Shown: positions 33,905-46,467 of the stretch, in pieces
Layout: each line of letters opens with the position of its first letter
How positions within the stretch are numbered: position 1 is the first letter of the stretch
Assembly (NCBI GenBank): GCA_020736575.1
Contig: JAGPYM010000032.1
Span: forward strand, 368,750-432,749
Reading direction: 5' to 3'
DNA from: Thelonectria olida
Lineage: Eukaryota; Ascomycota; Sordariomycetes; Hypocreales; Nectriaceae
Length of the DNA stretch: 64,000 bases
Made by a program: the position numbers and the translations under genes
The notes under the pieces: model-generated
Told to the model about the DNA's origin: nothing
Database searches by the model: none
Seen by the model: only the letters and a program-made list of their open reading frames with translations

Positions 33905-34636
33905 CTATGGTTCCCAAACATCCGCTGGGTTCTCTTCGGGGCGAGTCGGTCGGGTCGGCGCTTTCCTCAGCGGACGTAAGGATTTGCGCGCGCTAGTGAC
34001 TCGCTTGGATTTGTCCGGGAGGGCACGAGACAGCCCCCGCTCTCTCGCCCCAGGCTCTCTGTATCTGCGATTAAATACCCAGACATTTTGTCCGCTAAAG
34101 CATGGTAGTTCGACCACAGACCGCTGGGAGGGAACCATGTGCGGCTCCAGGTGGTATTTTCTTGACGATGAGTCTGCATAATAAATAGCACTAACCCTTG
34201 AATCTTCATTTTGTAGGCAATGGGTTGGATCGGGGACGTCAATGGCTAGTCCTGGTTCCATGATATTTACAATATTCAGCGTGAAGTGTGGAAATTCCAC
34301 TTCCAAGCTCGCCTTCGACAATGCCTTTGAGCGCAGGGATGGCAACAAACTGTCAGGACATGTCCCCTTGGTGATGTCAAGGACGGAGTCACTAGTGAGG
34401 ACCAAAGCCATGTAGTTCGTGCCACAGCCCAGAAGCACTGGGTGTAGGCCGTTGGATTGAACTTTACGGATCCATTTATCGTTATTGAATACACTCATCC
34501 AGATGTTCAAATGTATCAGTTGGCAATTGTTTATATCTGCACGTGCGTCCCTATGAGTACGCAGGTAGACTACCTTCTCGAAAGGAGTTAGCCACGACGT
34601 TATTGCGTGTCTCAGCTCAGTTGGAAGAGACTCCAT
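33905..34636 (-). CDS. F-box-like protein, 243 aa
   Basis: Single exon. Opens with MESLPTELRHAITSWLTPFEKVVYLRTHR, an F-box-like 'LP.EL...I..WL' helix pair. It then has IWMSVFNNDKWIRKVQSNGL, HPVLLGCGTNYMALVL, and a strand-rich middle. The block 'W...F.ND.W...V...GL.P.L.G..L..L' is shared with the protein at 39438-40199, so the two are paralogues of a fungal F-box family. The C-terminus is basic (KSKRVTSARKSLRPLRK). Such proteins usually recruit substrates to SCF ubiquitin ligases through Skp1, but this is family knowledge and Skp1 binding is not shown here. Confidence 0.6.
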   Translation of the reverse strand: MESLPTELRHAITSWLTPFEKVVYLRTHRDARADINNCQLIHLNIWMSVFNNDKWIRKVQSNGLHPVLLGCGTNYMALVLTSDSVLDITKGTCPDSLLPSLRSKALSKASLEVEFPHFTLNIVNIMEPGLAIDVPDPTHCLQNEDSRVSAIYYADSSSRKYHLEPHMVPSQRSVVELPCFSGQNVWVFNRRYREPGARERGLSRALPDKSKRVTSARKSLRPLRKAPTRPTRPEENPADVWEP

Positions 34637-34871
34637 ATATGCTGGGGCGGTTCAAGAAAGCGTAGATGTGAGGATGGGAGGAGGAAGTGATTGAGGTTTT
34701 ATATGAGCCTAATGCCCTTCGTGCAGGCCATATATAACAGTACATGGCTGTCACTTTCTGCCGACTATTCCCCAGTGGAAGTACCCTGATCTGAACGTCA
34801 CTGGGGTTGAGAGCTATTATGCGCTCTCCATGCCGTCTCTTCCACCCATCCTCTTCACCATCTTTGGCCAG

Positions 34872-35404
34872 CTAGTACTGCCAGCCTTTGGCGCTACCAC
34901 CAGGACAACCAGGCGTGCCATAGACACCACCTACTATCCAGAGAATCGTATCGATCAACGACCAAAGTCCTAGTCCTCCGATGGTGAGAAATTTAAAGAC
35001 AGCCAAAGGCCAGTGGCGAGCATAAAACTGGTCTACACCCAGAAGACCGAGAAACAACGAAAGAAACATGGCGGTACGCTCCTGCTGGTAGCACTTGTCG
35101 GTCATGGGCCGCTCAGGGAATCCTCCCCAGAATCTCGCTTGCAAGTTCCGAGACTCATCGTGATCCTCAAGATCATCTAGGCGAGTATGCGTTAGCATTA
35201 GGGGTTTTCATTCATGAGAGAAAGTAGATTTCATGTGAACTGACAAACAGAAGCAAGCATTGACGCAAACCCCATCAGAAGGACCGTCATGTAGGTCAGT
35301 AGGACAATTACCCAATGATTTTTCATTAGTAGCAGTCCTTTGGCCATGAAATCGCCCACAGAAGTTCTGATGGCGTGGGCGAGACCATTACCACTGGATT
35401 CCAT
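34872..35404 (-). CDS. TM2-domain membrane protein, 154 aa, one intron
   Basis: Exon 1 35404-35245, intron 35244-35177 (GTCAGT, CTAAC branch, CTAG, 68 nt, phase 1), exon 2 35176-34872. There is an N-terminal membrane segment at about residues 30-50 (HWVIVLLTYMTVLLMGFASM). A classical TM2 unit follows: TAMFLSLFLGLLGVDQFYAR, then a short loop WPLAVFKFLTIGGLGLWSLI and DTILWIVGGVYG. The GxDxFY motif between the two helices is the family hallmark. The tail is short (PGGSAKGWQY). Three membrane helices are predicted. The ATG at 35404 is the first in frame with a sensible start; an upstream exon cannot be excluded. The role of fungal TM2 proteins is largely unknown. Confidence 0.8.
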
Positions 35405-36175
35405 TGGGGTCGTAGGCCTTGGTCGAAATATTGAATAAAAGTCGAATGTGAACAATATCCGGAGCAACTTATGGGTTAAGCGAGTTGATGATAGAGGTTG
35501 TTCGAACTACCACGTACAATCCAAACAGGATAATCTTTATCGAGTAGCTATGTACAAAATCATTTTGTATTCTCCCTAATAAAGGCAGTTGGTGGTGTCA
35601 GGTGCTTCATTCATCTGCTGGTCTTGCCATGAAGGCTCGGCCAAAATTGTATGCATTTCTGGAGAGGGGGCTATTTTACTACCCTTCCAAGTCTCAGTCG
35701 TTGAATATGCTGTTCACGGCAGATTCCTGCGGATGAACCATGTGCCGTCTATTATGTACAGCTACCAAAGAGGCACTCATCGGACGGATTTAGGAGACGG
35801 GTCTCGTATGGTTTTGACTAACAGAACCGATGCTGCCTACAAAGGCCGAGAAGCCTTTGATTGAAATTATCGAACACCCCCTTCTGTATACAAAGAAGGG
35901 AATGGAGAAGCATGTCCGTTTACTCTATCGCGTGCCTGCGAATCGTGTCTAATCGCAAAAGCAACTCATTGAATGATAGCGCCACTCGTCAAGTCAGCCA
36001 AACTCGTTTTTTATTTAGGTTACAGAGCCTATTTTGGATGCCACAATCATCTATTGCTGCTCCTAAGATCTTGGGTTAAAAAAAACATGAAAAGAAAACA
36101 TTTTGATCCTAGTTCTTCCCAACTTTCAAGTGCGAATGTTTCCTTACCAAAACGTCTCTTTTACCTGCTACCAAG
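35405..36175. other. Intergenic, nothing supported
   Basis: Contains promoters of the TM2 gene and the 2EXR gene. No other gene or repeat seen. Confidence 0.45.
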
Positions 36176-36910
36176 ATGAACATGGATGCAAAGATGAAGA
36201 TTTCAACAAGCCTCTCAAGGCCCTCATCGTTCCCAGCCTTCGCAACTCTACCACTTGAACTCAGACAGCAAATCTGGAGACTTGCCATCTTGATGAGGTC
36301 GTCATCGGTTGTGTCCGTCAAGGTGCTAAGTGATACAGTCGCACCTCGCTTGTCATTCCGAACAACCGATCGCACAAAGCTCATCTCGGTGATTCTAGCC
36401 TGTGGCGAGGCTTCCGAGGAGTGGAGTCGAATGAAGCGATATTTCGTATGGGGGATTTTGCCTCGAAGCCATATTTCTCGAGCCACTTTTCTACTCCACG
36501 ACCCTCTATATTCCGTACAGCTTCTAAAATCTCCGTCTACATCACCAGACATCATCTATCGAATGAAGCATGTTTCGGTTGGGATTGTGGCTAATGCCGA
36601 TATTATGGCTATACTTAGCGCTCTCGCTAGTTTCCCCCGTCTCGAGACAATTATCGTCATTGCACCCAGTTGTCTCACCCATGGCGAAGTACACTTGAAG
36701 AGTCTTGAGAGTCCGTCTCTCATCGAGACGCTCACAGAAATCATGGACGATCGTTTGCCGTCGGACGATCGGTGGACGCACGGGAACCACATCAACCTCC
36801 TAGTACAGGGACGATCACCCAGGCAGGCGGTGAAAGACTTTTATTCCGGCCACAATGCACCGCAAGTCAGAGTGCTTGCGGCCCCATGTGGTCAGGGGTG
36901 CTTCCCATAG
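36176..36910 (+). CDS. 2EXR-family protein, 244 aa, intact
   Basis: Single exon. The N-terminal 2EXR motif FPAFATLPLELRQQIWRLAI lies at about residues 20-39. The middle has the 'ACGEASEEWSRMKRYFV' helix, then MKHVSVGIVANADIMAIL, and ALASFPRLETIIVIAP in the C-terminal domain. About 240 residues is the usual family length. The truncated copies at 19028 (C-terminal half) and 22005 (N-terminal half) are relatives. The 2EXR domain is F-box-like and common in ascomycete expansions; its partner and function are not known. Confidence 0.75.
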   Translation: MNMDAKMKISTSLSRPSSFPAFATLPLELRQQIWRLAILMRSSSVVSVKVLSDTVAPRLSFRTTDRTKLISVILACGEASEEWSRMKRYFVWGILPRSHISRATFLLHDPLYSVQLLKSPSTSPDIIYRMKHVSVGIVANADIMAILSALASFPRLETIIVIAPSCLTHGEVHLKSLESPSLIETLTEIMDDRLPSDDRWTHGNHINLLVQGRSPRQAVKDFYSGHNAPQVRVLAAPCGQGCFP

Positions 36911-37482
36911 AATAGGACAAAATCGTCGTGCAACTTTGATGAAGGTTCCATGCGGTGCAGAAGTGAACCCATCTACGAGAGGGTACCACATGTCAATGTC
37001 GAAGACATACACAGAAACGCAGAACCAGAAAGGGACGCATACCAGACGCAAAGTATGTCCGAACCAAGAACACGGTCGTTGTGAGAATGTTCATTTTCGA
37101 TTGATCCCCCGTTTTCCGAGTCAGGAGTTCTTGCCAATGCCTTTCCGTTCTGGACTGGAAAGCACAACCAGAACTGACCGATTAGACATGTTGAGGCAAC
37201 TAGCCGCTCTTGGAGTATGATACTTGTCCTGTTGGGTGGAAAGAGAGACCCAATCCCTCATCTCGCAGGAAGACCAATATCGCCCGGGATGGCCTCGAGT
37301 CTCCTGCAAAAATAAAAAAGGTCGCCGGTCGCACTAGTCGGCCAGATGGTGAACCTATAACTGCCCACGAGTTACTCTAGTTGATCGCTTCTTCAACTGA
37401 TCACATTCATATTCGTCTAACTATTTTGGGCGACAGCTCCATCATTTTACGGCGTCGTTTCTGATCATAATCTTTTTACGCA
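36911..37482. other. Intergenic, promoter of the acyl-CoA oxidase gene
   Basis: No coding frame supported. Several open frames overlap without motifs. Confidence 0.4.
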
Positions 37483-39355
37483 ATGTCTTTCTCCCGAGCC
37501 TTTCTCCAGGACGACATCTGGCAGCAGTCCCATGATAAAGACGAGCAGGCATCTGTAAAGAGGATTTCTTTACACTATGCGAGAGCACGGATGATGTGCC
37601 TGCACAGCGGTGAGGCTTCCCTTCTACAGGCATGTCGGCCAATCAAATGACACAACAATGATAGGCCTTTCCGCCCACGATATTCAGCATTTGACAAAAA
37701 AGTTTTGGGATTTCCATTTCGATTGTACGTATCTCCAGGAATCCTAGAGCTTATGCAAAAGTTCCGAGCTAACCAAACATTGAAGTGATTGCCGCGCGGG
37801 ACATGACGGCTTTCATCATCGCGACGATCCACATAAACCTCTGCATCGGTACACTCAGCGCTTTCGCCAAAGGCCGTCCAGACCTGTCCGATCTTCTCGA
37901 GAGCTTATTGCGGTTCGACATTTGTGGTGAGTTCATGCTCACAGAAATCGGCCACGGGCTAGACGCACGCAACCTTGAGACGACAGCAACCCTTTTGCCA
38001 GATGGATCCTTCGATCTCCACACCCCCAATGAAGCGGCGGCAAAAGCCATGCCCCCAACCACCCCTTATTCCGGTGTACCACGAGTGGCCGTTGTATTTG
38101 CCCGTCTGATAGCTGGTGGAGAAGATCGAGGAGTGAAGCCGTTTCTCGTCTGGCTCAGTGACTCTCGGCACATGAAACATGGCATCACATCGCGAGCTTT
38201 ACCAACTCGGCCAGGCACGAAACCCTTGGATCACTCCATCACGAGCTTCTGTCATGTGCGTCTATGCCCAAAAGCCCTCCTTGGTTCGATGTCAAAGCCA
38301 ATGGATGAGCGAGGAGAATTTCTACGCAACATCTGGCGGGTGTCCGTTGGAACGCTGTCGCTTTCGATCATGGGCATCTCCGCGATCAGAGTCGGAACCC
38401 ACATCGCTGCAGCATACAGTCAGAGGCGAATGACCGCGAGCCCCGATGGCCAATCGCGGATGCCGATCATGGCCTTCAGCACGCAGCAGCGGCCTCTCAT
38501 CGACGGCTGGGTTCTCGGCATCGTGCTCGACGCATACGCCCGACGGACGACAAAAGCATTCACCGATCCCGATTTAGCGCCAAACGTACGGCACGCCCTT
38601 GCGGTAGTGTTTAAGACGGCGGTGATTGGGTCATCGAGTGTCTTGAATAGCATGTTAGAGCGATGCGGATGGCAGGGCCTCTTCGCCTTCAACCAGATCA
38701 GCGAACTGGCCCTGACGTTCCAAGGGAACTCCATCGCGGAAGGCGATACGTTGGTATTGTGTATACGTAAGTCTTCTCAACGTCTCGATGACTCATTGTG
38801 GCGAATCAGGACTCAGCAGTATTCTTAGGCCTAGCTTCGGAGCTCTTAGGAAACAAATACACGTTACTCGAGGCACAGGATTCCTCGACGCTCTTAGCGC
38901 AGCATGAGTCTGGCATGTGGACCCAGATAAGGAACAAGGTCTCCGAGGTGGGCGGTTACGAACATCACAGGGGCGAGGGGTTCAACCGTCATGTTCTCCC
39001 TCATTGCAGGTCTCTCGTTGAAGCCATCGGCCACCGCATGGCATACGAGGCCGCCAGGAATTCCAATGTCTGCCCGAAGATCCTGCACCTTTTCGAAAGG
39101 ATGTGTATGGGCACCGACTTGGGATGGTATATCGAGAACGGGCATGTTACCACGAAGGTGTTTCACGATTCGTTGGTCGACGCATATGATGCTGTGCTGC
39201 CGGACATGCTGAGATCGCTGGACACGGCAAGGTTCGACGGCTACATCACGGCCCCTATCATGACGAACGAATCATGGAATGCTTTTGTGAGAGGGCTGCC
39301 ATCATTCCGACGGCCGCATGGAAGGAGGGATCGCGTCTATCAGCCAAAATTGTAA
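37483..39355 (+). CDS. Acyl-CoA oxidase-like flavoprotein, 568 aa, three introns
   Basis: Exons 37483-37609, 37665-37724, 37786-38766 and 38817-39355. Introns start GTGAGG, GTACGT and GTAAGT and end TAG, AAG and CAG, all phase 1, giving 569 codons without a stop. Family blocks include KFWDFHFD, LRFDICGEFMLTEIGHGLDA, LETTATLLPDGSFDLHTP, PRVAVVFARLIAGGEDRGVKP, LDHSITSFCHVRLCPKALLG and IWRVSVGTLSLS. These are typical of FAD-linked acyl-CoA oxidases that start peroxisomal beta-oxidation by making trans-2-enoyl-CoA and hydrogen peroxide. The C-terminus ends in PKL, a variant PTS1 signal, which fits peroxisomes. At 568 residues it is shorter than the usual 650-700. The substrate chain is unknown. 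Confidence 0.85.
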
Positions 39356-39437
39356 ATAGAATGTTTTCGTCAGTACAGTTTGTATAATAGCTACCGCCCT
39401 TTCCGCCCGTGTTCAGCACGCGGTCTGCCATTCTCTA

Positions 39438-40199
39438 CTAGTCCTGACAGTTGTCCACGTCGCAGTGATTGGTCGCAAATCGCCACGGACCAATCTCTTC
39501 GCCCAAGTACGTTGCCATGATTTCTTGCACAGGTGGACATCCAGGTCTTTCAAATTTCTGGTATATCGTCTTTCCGCCTCCACCCTTGAGCATAGCCGAG
39601 AAGACATCCTGAATATCGTTTGTGGAGCGTGGTAGTCCCCTACACAATCCACCAAAAAAGCCAGGTCTCATGTCCCGAAGCTGAGCCTCCGCCTCGTAGG
39701 ATAGAACGGTCAGAGTGAGAGGTTGATCCCGGCTGAACACTCGGGTGGGTTTCTCCAGAACGACCGTGCCGCTAGCTCTCAGGCTAGCCACGTTGACCAC
39801 AAGATTCCAATCTGAAAACGTAACCTGATCGAGTGAAGCATCATAGGTATGGCTTGTCAAGGAACGAAAGAACAGCTCCATAGCCAGAGCCGCTCTGTCG
39901 CTCTTGCGAGGCACGACCAGGACGAGAAACTTGAGCGTCGACTTGTCATCGTCGGAGAGTAGGTGGAGATCGGCACCAACTAAAGTCGGTATCAGCCCAG
40001 CTTTCTCTATATGCCGGTGCCAACCATCATTCCGGAACATCTTTGACCAGAGTCGTCTCCACGTTGAGGCTAGTTGGTAGGGCAGAAGAACTCTGCTTGC
40101 TCGGCGTGTTAGTGACGCACTACTCTTCATCTCCGCCGCTGCGATTCTCGCCACGCCTGCTTGTGCGGCAGTTTTGAGTCGGGTCCATGATAAATCCAT
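39438..40199 (-). CDS. F-box-family-like protein, 253 aa
   Basis: Single exon, ATG 40199. It lacks a clear F-box at the very start but carries the same block as the protein at 33905: TWRRLWSKMFRNDGWHRHIEKAGLIPTLVGADLHLL (quoted only by its key positions W..LW..MF.ND.W......GL.P.LVG.DL.LL). The middle has LKFLVLVVPRKSD and TFSDWNLVVNVA strands, and the C-terminus a GGLCRGLPRSTNDIQDVF helix. Relatives of this fungal group usually have an F-box in the first 50 residues; here that part is divergent (AEMKSSASLTRRASRVLLP). The role is unknown; SCF adaptor function would be inference. Confidence 0.55.
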   Translation of the reverse strand: MDLSWTRLKTAAQAGVARIAAAEMKSSASLTRRASRVLLPYQLASTWRRLWSKMFRNDGWHRHIEKAGLIPTLVGADLHLLSDDDKSTLKFLVLVVPRKSDRAALAMELFFRSLTSHTYDASLDQVTFSDWNLVVNVASLRASGTVVLEKPTRVFSRDQPLTLTVLSYEAEAQLRDMRPGFFGGLCRGLPRSTNDIQDVFSAMLKGGGGKTIYQKFERPGCPPVQEIMATYLGEEIGPWRFATNHCDVDNCQD

Positions 40200-41551
40200 A
40201 GTACCTAAATGCTGGATCGTTAAGGGTACTGCCGCAGGTACGCATCTATCAAGTCGTACTCGCAGCTGCCCCGTACTTGTGCAAGATGCAACATCAAACG
40301 TAATGAGGTAACTCCATCATTTGCGGCAATCTTTGTACGGAACTACCGTTCCCAAGGTCGAAAATCACCGGACGAATCCTACCCAAGATTGCATGATAGG
40401 TAGCAGATGCGTTAGCGCTGACAGCGCATCACTCAGCGCCATTACTCCAGAGAAGGGCGTCCTCTTCAATCTATACATCCGCCTCGATCTAGGAATGACG
40501 GTCTCGTATGTACAACTGTGCAGTTCTGCTGCCTCTCCCACGAGGTCAAAATTGAAATAGGTGTTTGATAGACATTTATTGCCTTGTAAAAGGTCTGGGT
40601 GGCAGACACTAGCGAAACTTGAAGTCTCTGCTTGGCTAAGAATCCAGAAGGTCTGATAGGTTCAGTGTAAACTAGTCTGACTAGAACAGGCGGTCACGCC
40701 GTACTTCGACATCTGTATGTAGTAACATGGTACAGTATGCTGAATATCCTTGCAGTCCACCTCGATGATTCATCACTAATTAAGATAGAGTCATAGACTG
40801 TACGTAAACCGGCCAAGTTGACCAGCCCAGAATGGAGATGGGGGGGTCTACGGAGAAGTCTTCCATACAGGTAATGCCAACCTTCTTTACAATTTTCAGT
40901 TTCATGAAGCAGAAATCAGCCCAAATATCCATGACCGGTCCAGGGATGTCGCGTCGAATTGAATATATCTTGGAGAGATGGCATGGTAACATCAGTGTTC
41001 CTTGGAGCATTCGATCACCTCTGTTGTCCAAAATGGACTGCGATATAATCAAGGCGACTCTATAAAGGCAGAATCTGGAGGCGGAATGCAAGTCATCGGT
41101 AAGACCGTCACTACTATTGAGCTAACGCCACCGATTCTACAAGTAAGTAGAATCTGCGAATCAGCCACAGGACTTGGGCCATTCCGGGTTGACGTACCGT
41201 CTAGCCTGTCAACTCGCTTGTAGGGCGTATCCTCCAACCGGAAATGGACCTTGCAAGAGGAACATACGTTCTGAAGTCAGCTGCTGTCCAAATCGTTGGC
41301 GCCCAAGTTTCGATGACAAAACGCATGTAGAGGAACACTAGGCAGCGTACCAAAGGCAGCAAGCCATTACGGAGCAGCAGCATATCAATTATCATCCATT
41401 CATTGCTTGCGTGTAAGCTTACGCAGTCAGTTTGCGGCGTTTTCGGCGCGCCGACCTGCGCGGTAAATATGGCCCTTTAGCCACCTTTCTTCTATCCGAC
41501 TGCTTGCCTCCATCTTTTCTCCATTCGCTCTCTATTTCCAGATCCCTGGCT
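40200..41551. other. Intergenic, with a possible unresolved minus-strand gene
   Basis: Between about 41389 and 40793 the minus strand has coding-like pieces: RNGLLPLVRCLVFLYMRFVI near 41360-41300, and at the 3' side LDNRGDRMLQGTLMLPCHL then PGPVMDIWADFCFMKLKIV ending in a stop near 40780. Candidate introns exist (GTATGT near 41261, GTACGT near 41197), but I could not join all pieces in phase. I therefore do not call a gene. Confidence 0.3.
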
Positions 41552-43032
<1,481 letters not shown>

Positions 43033-44716
43033 CGGAAAGGATGGTAAAGGCAAGCCATGCTCATCGGAAGTTCCGTTTGTTTTTTTATGACAGTCTCCAG
43101 ATAAGTTGCCGCTTTATAATGGAAAGATGGGAGGCAATTTTTCCTGTTGTTTCCAGCTATTTTTTTCTTCTTGTGCAATCTTGAAATGGGGGGGCCTGCC
43201 TGTCAAGCCACGTACGTAACAGCTGGTCTGACGGAACCCCGCCTCGACCAATAGTGTATTAGCATGCATGCAGGGGTCAAGCATTACCCCTGACTAAAGC
43301 AACGGGGTGTCAAAGTCGTCCTGCAAGCAAGGGTTCCACATTAGACTGGGAAGCCGCTTTGCCTCATTCATGAATTTTAATCATGGTGGCGCTTATCTTT
43401 GTGGAGAAACATTGAGAACTGGCAAATATGAGAAAACAGGGAAGCAGGTGCGAGTCTAGAGGATCGTATACTTTTGTTCTGAGTAGTAACATTCGTTTAG
43501 CGTCCAGTCTGGAAAGGTTTTTTTTTTTTTAGTAACTAGAGGGGAAGAAAAGAGAAAAGAGAAAAAATAAAACAAGTTCAGAAGTCAAACAATAGTACGG
43601 GCAGCCACGGATCCCGGGAAACCTTTTCGATTAGGCTCGTTTTCGACAAAATCCCCGCAAATAAATCGTCGTATTTTGAGAACCAACATATATTTTACCG
43701 ATTCTATAATTTTCTTCATTTCGTAGTGTTCGCAGTGTCACCATCTCTATCGTGCTTTCATCCTACGGCCGTCAAATCTACTTACCCTACAGCACCTGAG
43801 GTCTAATTACTCAGCCATGTGATACCGCTGGGGGGAAACAACGAAACTTGAACCCAGCAGACCCACCTTTGCCGACGCGACGCGTATGCACACATTGCTT
43901 CATTTTGCACTGGGCCCTTATTCATGTCTACCCGTAGGGTCTTCCACAATTGACCACTCCGAAATTCAACGCGATCATGGCGCCTAAAAGTGGTCAAGCA
44001 AAGGAGACGACTGCTTTCTAACCGCGATTTGGGTTTTCGATACGTAGTAGACTACTCGGTCCAATTTTAGGCAATCTCAACTACGAATGGGGAAATCGCG
44101 TTCCAATCTAGCCGCTCAATTGACGGGTATCACGGTCGTCCATGCACCTGGTAGCTAAGGGACCTTGCCACGGCACTTGTGCATCACCGCCGGGGTTTCC
44201 TCTCCAATGTCATCCCTGAATCGTTTCTGGTCGTCGCTCTGGTATCGGCACGAAAAGGCTACGCCGTAATGCGTGGCGAGTCCGAGAATGACATCACGAC
44301 GTGGCCGTGGTTCTCGAATCTGCAGCTCACGGTCGATTCAGGTGCGTTAGCTTCCGGCTACACATCCCAGTGGCTGTTACTTGCAAGCCCGCCGTGGGAC
44401 GAGCTGACGGCCGGTTTGAGGACGCCGTGTATCCATCATTCATGGTCAGATTTGGGACTTACGGTGAGTTGCAAGGCCGAGTGAACTGTGAAGAAAAAGG
44501 GCGAAGGGGGTGGATTAGGACGTAGATGGCCGTCGAAAAAGGGCGGTGGGGACTTGTTATTGGATCCCCATCGTAATGCCAAGAAGGGTCTTTCGGACAA
44601 GCATGGCGAGCAGACCGTCTGGCGGAAGTTGGAGCTACATGTAATATTCCCAGAGCCAAAGTGGGGCGAAACTTGAAGCAAGTCGAAGTATAAAGAGGGG
44701 CTGATCCCGACGCCAT
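43033..44716. other. Intergenic, nothing supported
   Basis: No gene-like frame with motifs. A homopolymer T run lies near 43518-43530. I looked for tRNA-like T-arms around 43840 and did not find a convincing fold. Confidence 0.45.
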
Positions 44717-45283
44717 CTCAGTTTATCTGTCCGGCGTCTCTTTTGCGTTTTTCTTTGTTTTGATAGGCAGCTCAGTTTATCTGTCCGGCGTCTCTTCTGC
44801 GTTTCTTTTTGTTTTGGTAGGCAGCTCAGTTTATCTGTCCGGCGTCTCTTCTGCGTTTTTTTTTTTGTTTTGATAGGCAGCTCAGTTTATCTGTCCGGCG
44901 TCTCTTTTGCGTTTTTCTTTGTTTTGATAGGCAGCTCAGTTTATCTGTCCGGCGTCTCTTTTGCGTTGCTTTTTGTTTTGGTAGGCAGCTCAGTTTATCT
45001 GTCCGGCGTCTCTTCTGCGTTTTTTTTTTGTTTTGATAGGCAGCTCAGTTTATCTGTCCGGCGTCTCTTTTGCGTTGCTTTTTGTTTTGGTAGGCAGCTC
45101 AGTTTATCTGTCCGGCGTCTCTTCTGCGTTTTTTTTTTGTTTTGATAGGCAGCTCAGTTTATCTGTCCGGCGTCTCTTCTGCGTTGCTTTTTGTTTTGAT
45201 AGGCAGCTCAGTTTATCTGTCCGGCGTCTCTTCTGCGTTGCTTTTTGTTTTGATAGGCAGCTCAGTTTATCTGTCCGGCGTCT
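44717..45283 (+). repeat. 54-bp minisatellite, ten full copies plus a partial one
   Basis: Unit begins CTCAGTTTATCTGTCCGGCG, continues TCTCTTYTGCGTT, a T-rich tract and GTTTTGRTAGGCAG. Ten full copies and one partial end at 45283. Copies differ at a few sites (TTTT/TTCT, TTGC/TTTT, GATAG/GGTAG) and by one or two T bases in the poly-T part, making some units 55-56 bp. As 54 = 3 x 18, runs of exact units stay open and encode a hydrophobic 18-residue repeat, IGSSVYLSGVSFALLFVL-like, on the plus strand. Confidence 0.95.
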
Positions 45284-46467
45284 TGTTTATTGCGTAATGG
45301 AGCAATTTTGTGGTTGGACTTGCATTAGCCTTGGTTATGCAGGCGACGTCGTCTCTGACTGCGTTCAATCACGCAGGGGCCGAGCTCGTTCGTCGAGCCG
45401 CCCCTGCAGCTGGTTGCTGTGCCTTTGGCTCGCCTCCGGAATGCCTGACGATGCAGCTGACCTTCTCGTGGTGTCAGGCGTTGTAGTAGCTTCATACACA
45501 TGAGTTTGGTGGCATGTTCATGTCTCATGACTAGGAGGTGCTTTTCGCGGCATCTTCGAGTCATTGGGATCTCTTACGTGGAACCAACCATCAAACGAAT
45601 GCGTCATGACGGTGAAACTAACGAGCTGCAAATGGAGAATGGGGTACATAGAGCCTTTAGGATTAACATCACCATCACCTTCTTGAAAATTGATCATCTT
45701 CATTCTCTTCACCCTCTTCACTCGAGCTATCCTCTTTTTTCGTGCTTATTTTTGTGTATTTTTCTATTCTGTAAAACGTATAAAGTGATTTTGAACGTTA
45801 TTGAACAAGCGCTTGCAATACCTGAGTTTGAGTTTTCTCTCGCCTGGCAACGAATGTCGATGACTTAACATGATATCATGGCGCTGGCTGTTGGCTGCCC
45901 CAGCTGAAGAGGTAACAGAACCGGAATGATAGCTCACTTCTGCAGAGTAATTATCCAGAAGGATCCAATTCATATATATGTGTATGCGTATACATCAGCT
46001 GTGTTTTCTTTACGGTTATAGTACAGAAAATTTGACATTATGCACTCTGACCTTGAGACTCGGATAAATTTACCATCGGTGACGCACTGTATGCTTCTGC
46101 CATCTGAATTCGTTGTCAGAATGTCTACCACTTCAGTCGAGGCTAAGGCCATGATCGGCCGGTTCGTAATCCGCCTTTGTATGCGGCAGCCCATTACGGC
46201 CGCTGTAATGGAGGGTGACGCCCGTAGTTATGTACACCCCCCTTCCGGTTCCCGCGCCCCATCCAACTTCTGCGTCTCCGGTGCGAAGGGGCTACACTGT
46301 TCCGCCTTTCGCTCGCCTCCCGCTGGAAATGGACATTGAGCATAAATTGGCTCTTTTCCTCGACTCTGACGATGTACTACTATTGGTGGCCATTCAAGCC
46401 TTGAACAACCAATTTTTATTTCATTTTTCTTTGTTCTATCTACTTTTCTTCTTTCGTCCCCTTCAGA
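45284..46467. other. Intergenic, nothing supported
   Basis: Short frames only. The open frame running out of the minisatellite to 45503 is not credible as a gene. Confidence 0.4.

Noticed and set aside
43795..43880. tRNA-like T-arm (GGGTTCAAG on the minus strand)
   Set aside because: No matching acceptor stem, D-arm or anticodon arm could be folded around it.
44870..45503. Hydrophobic repeat protein from the 54-bp array
   Set aside because: The frame breaks in units of 55-56 bp and has no start or context of a gene; reported as a repeat instead.
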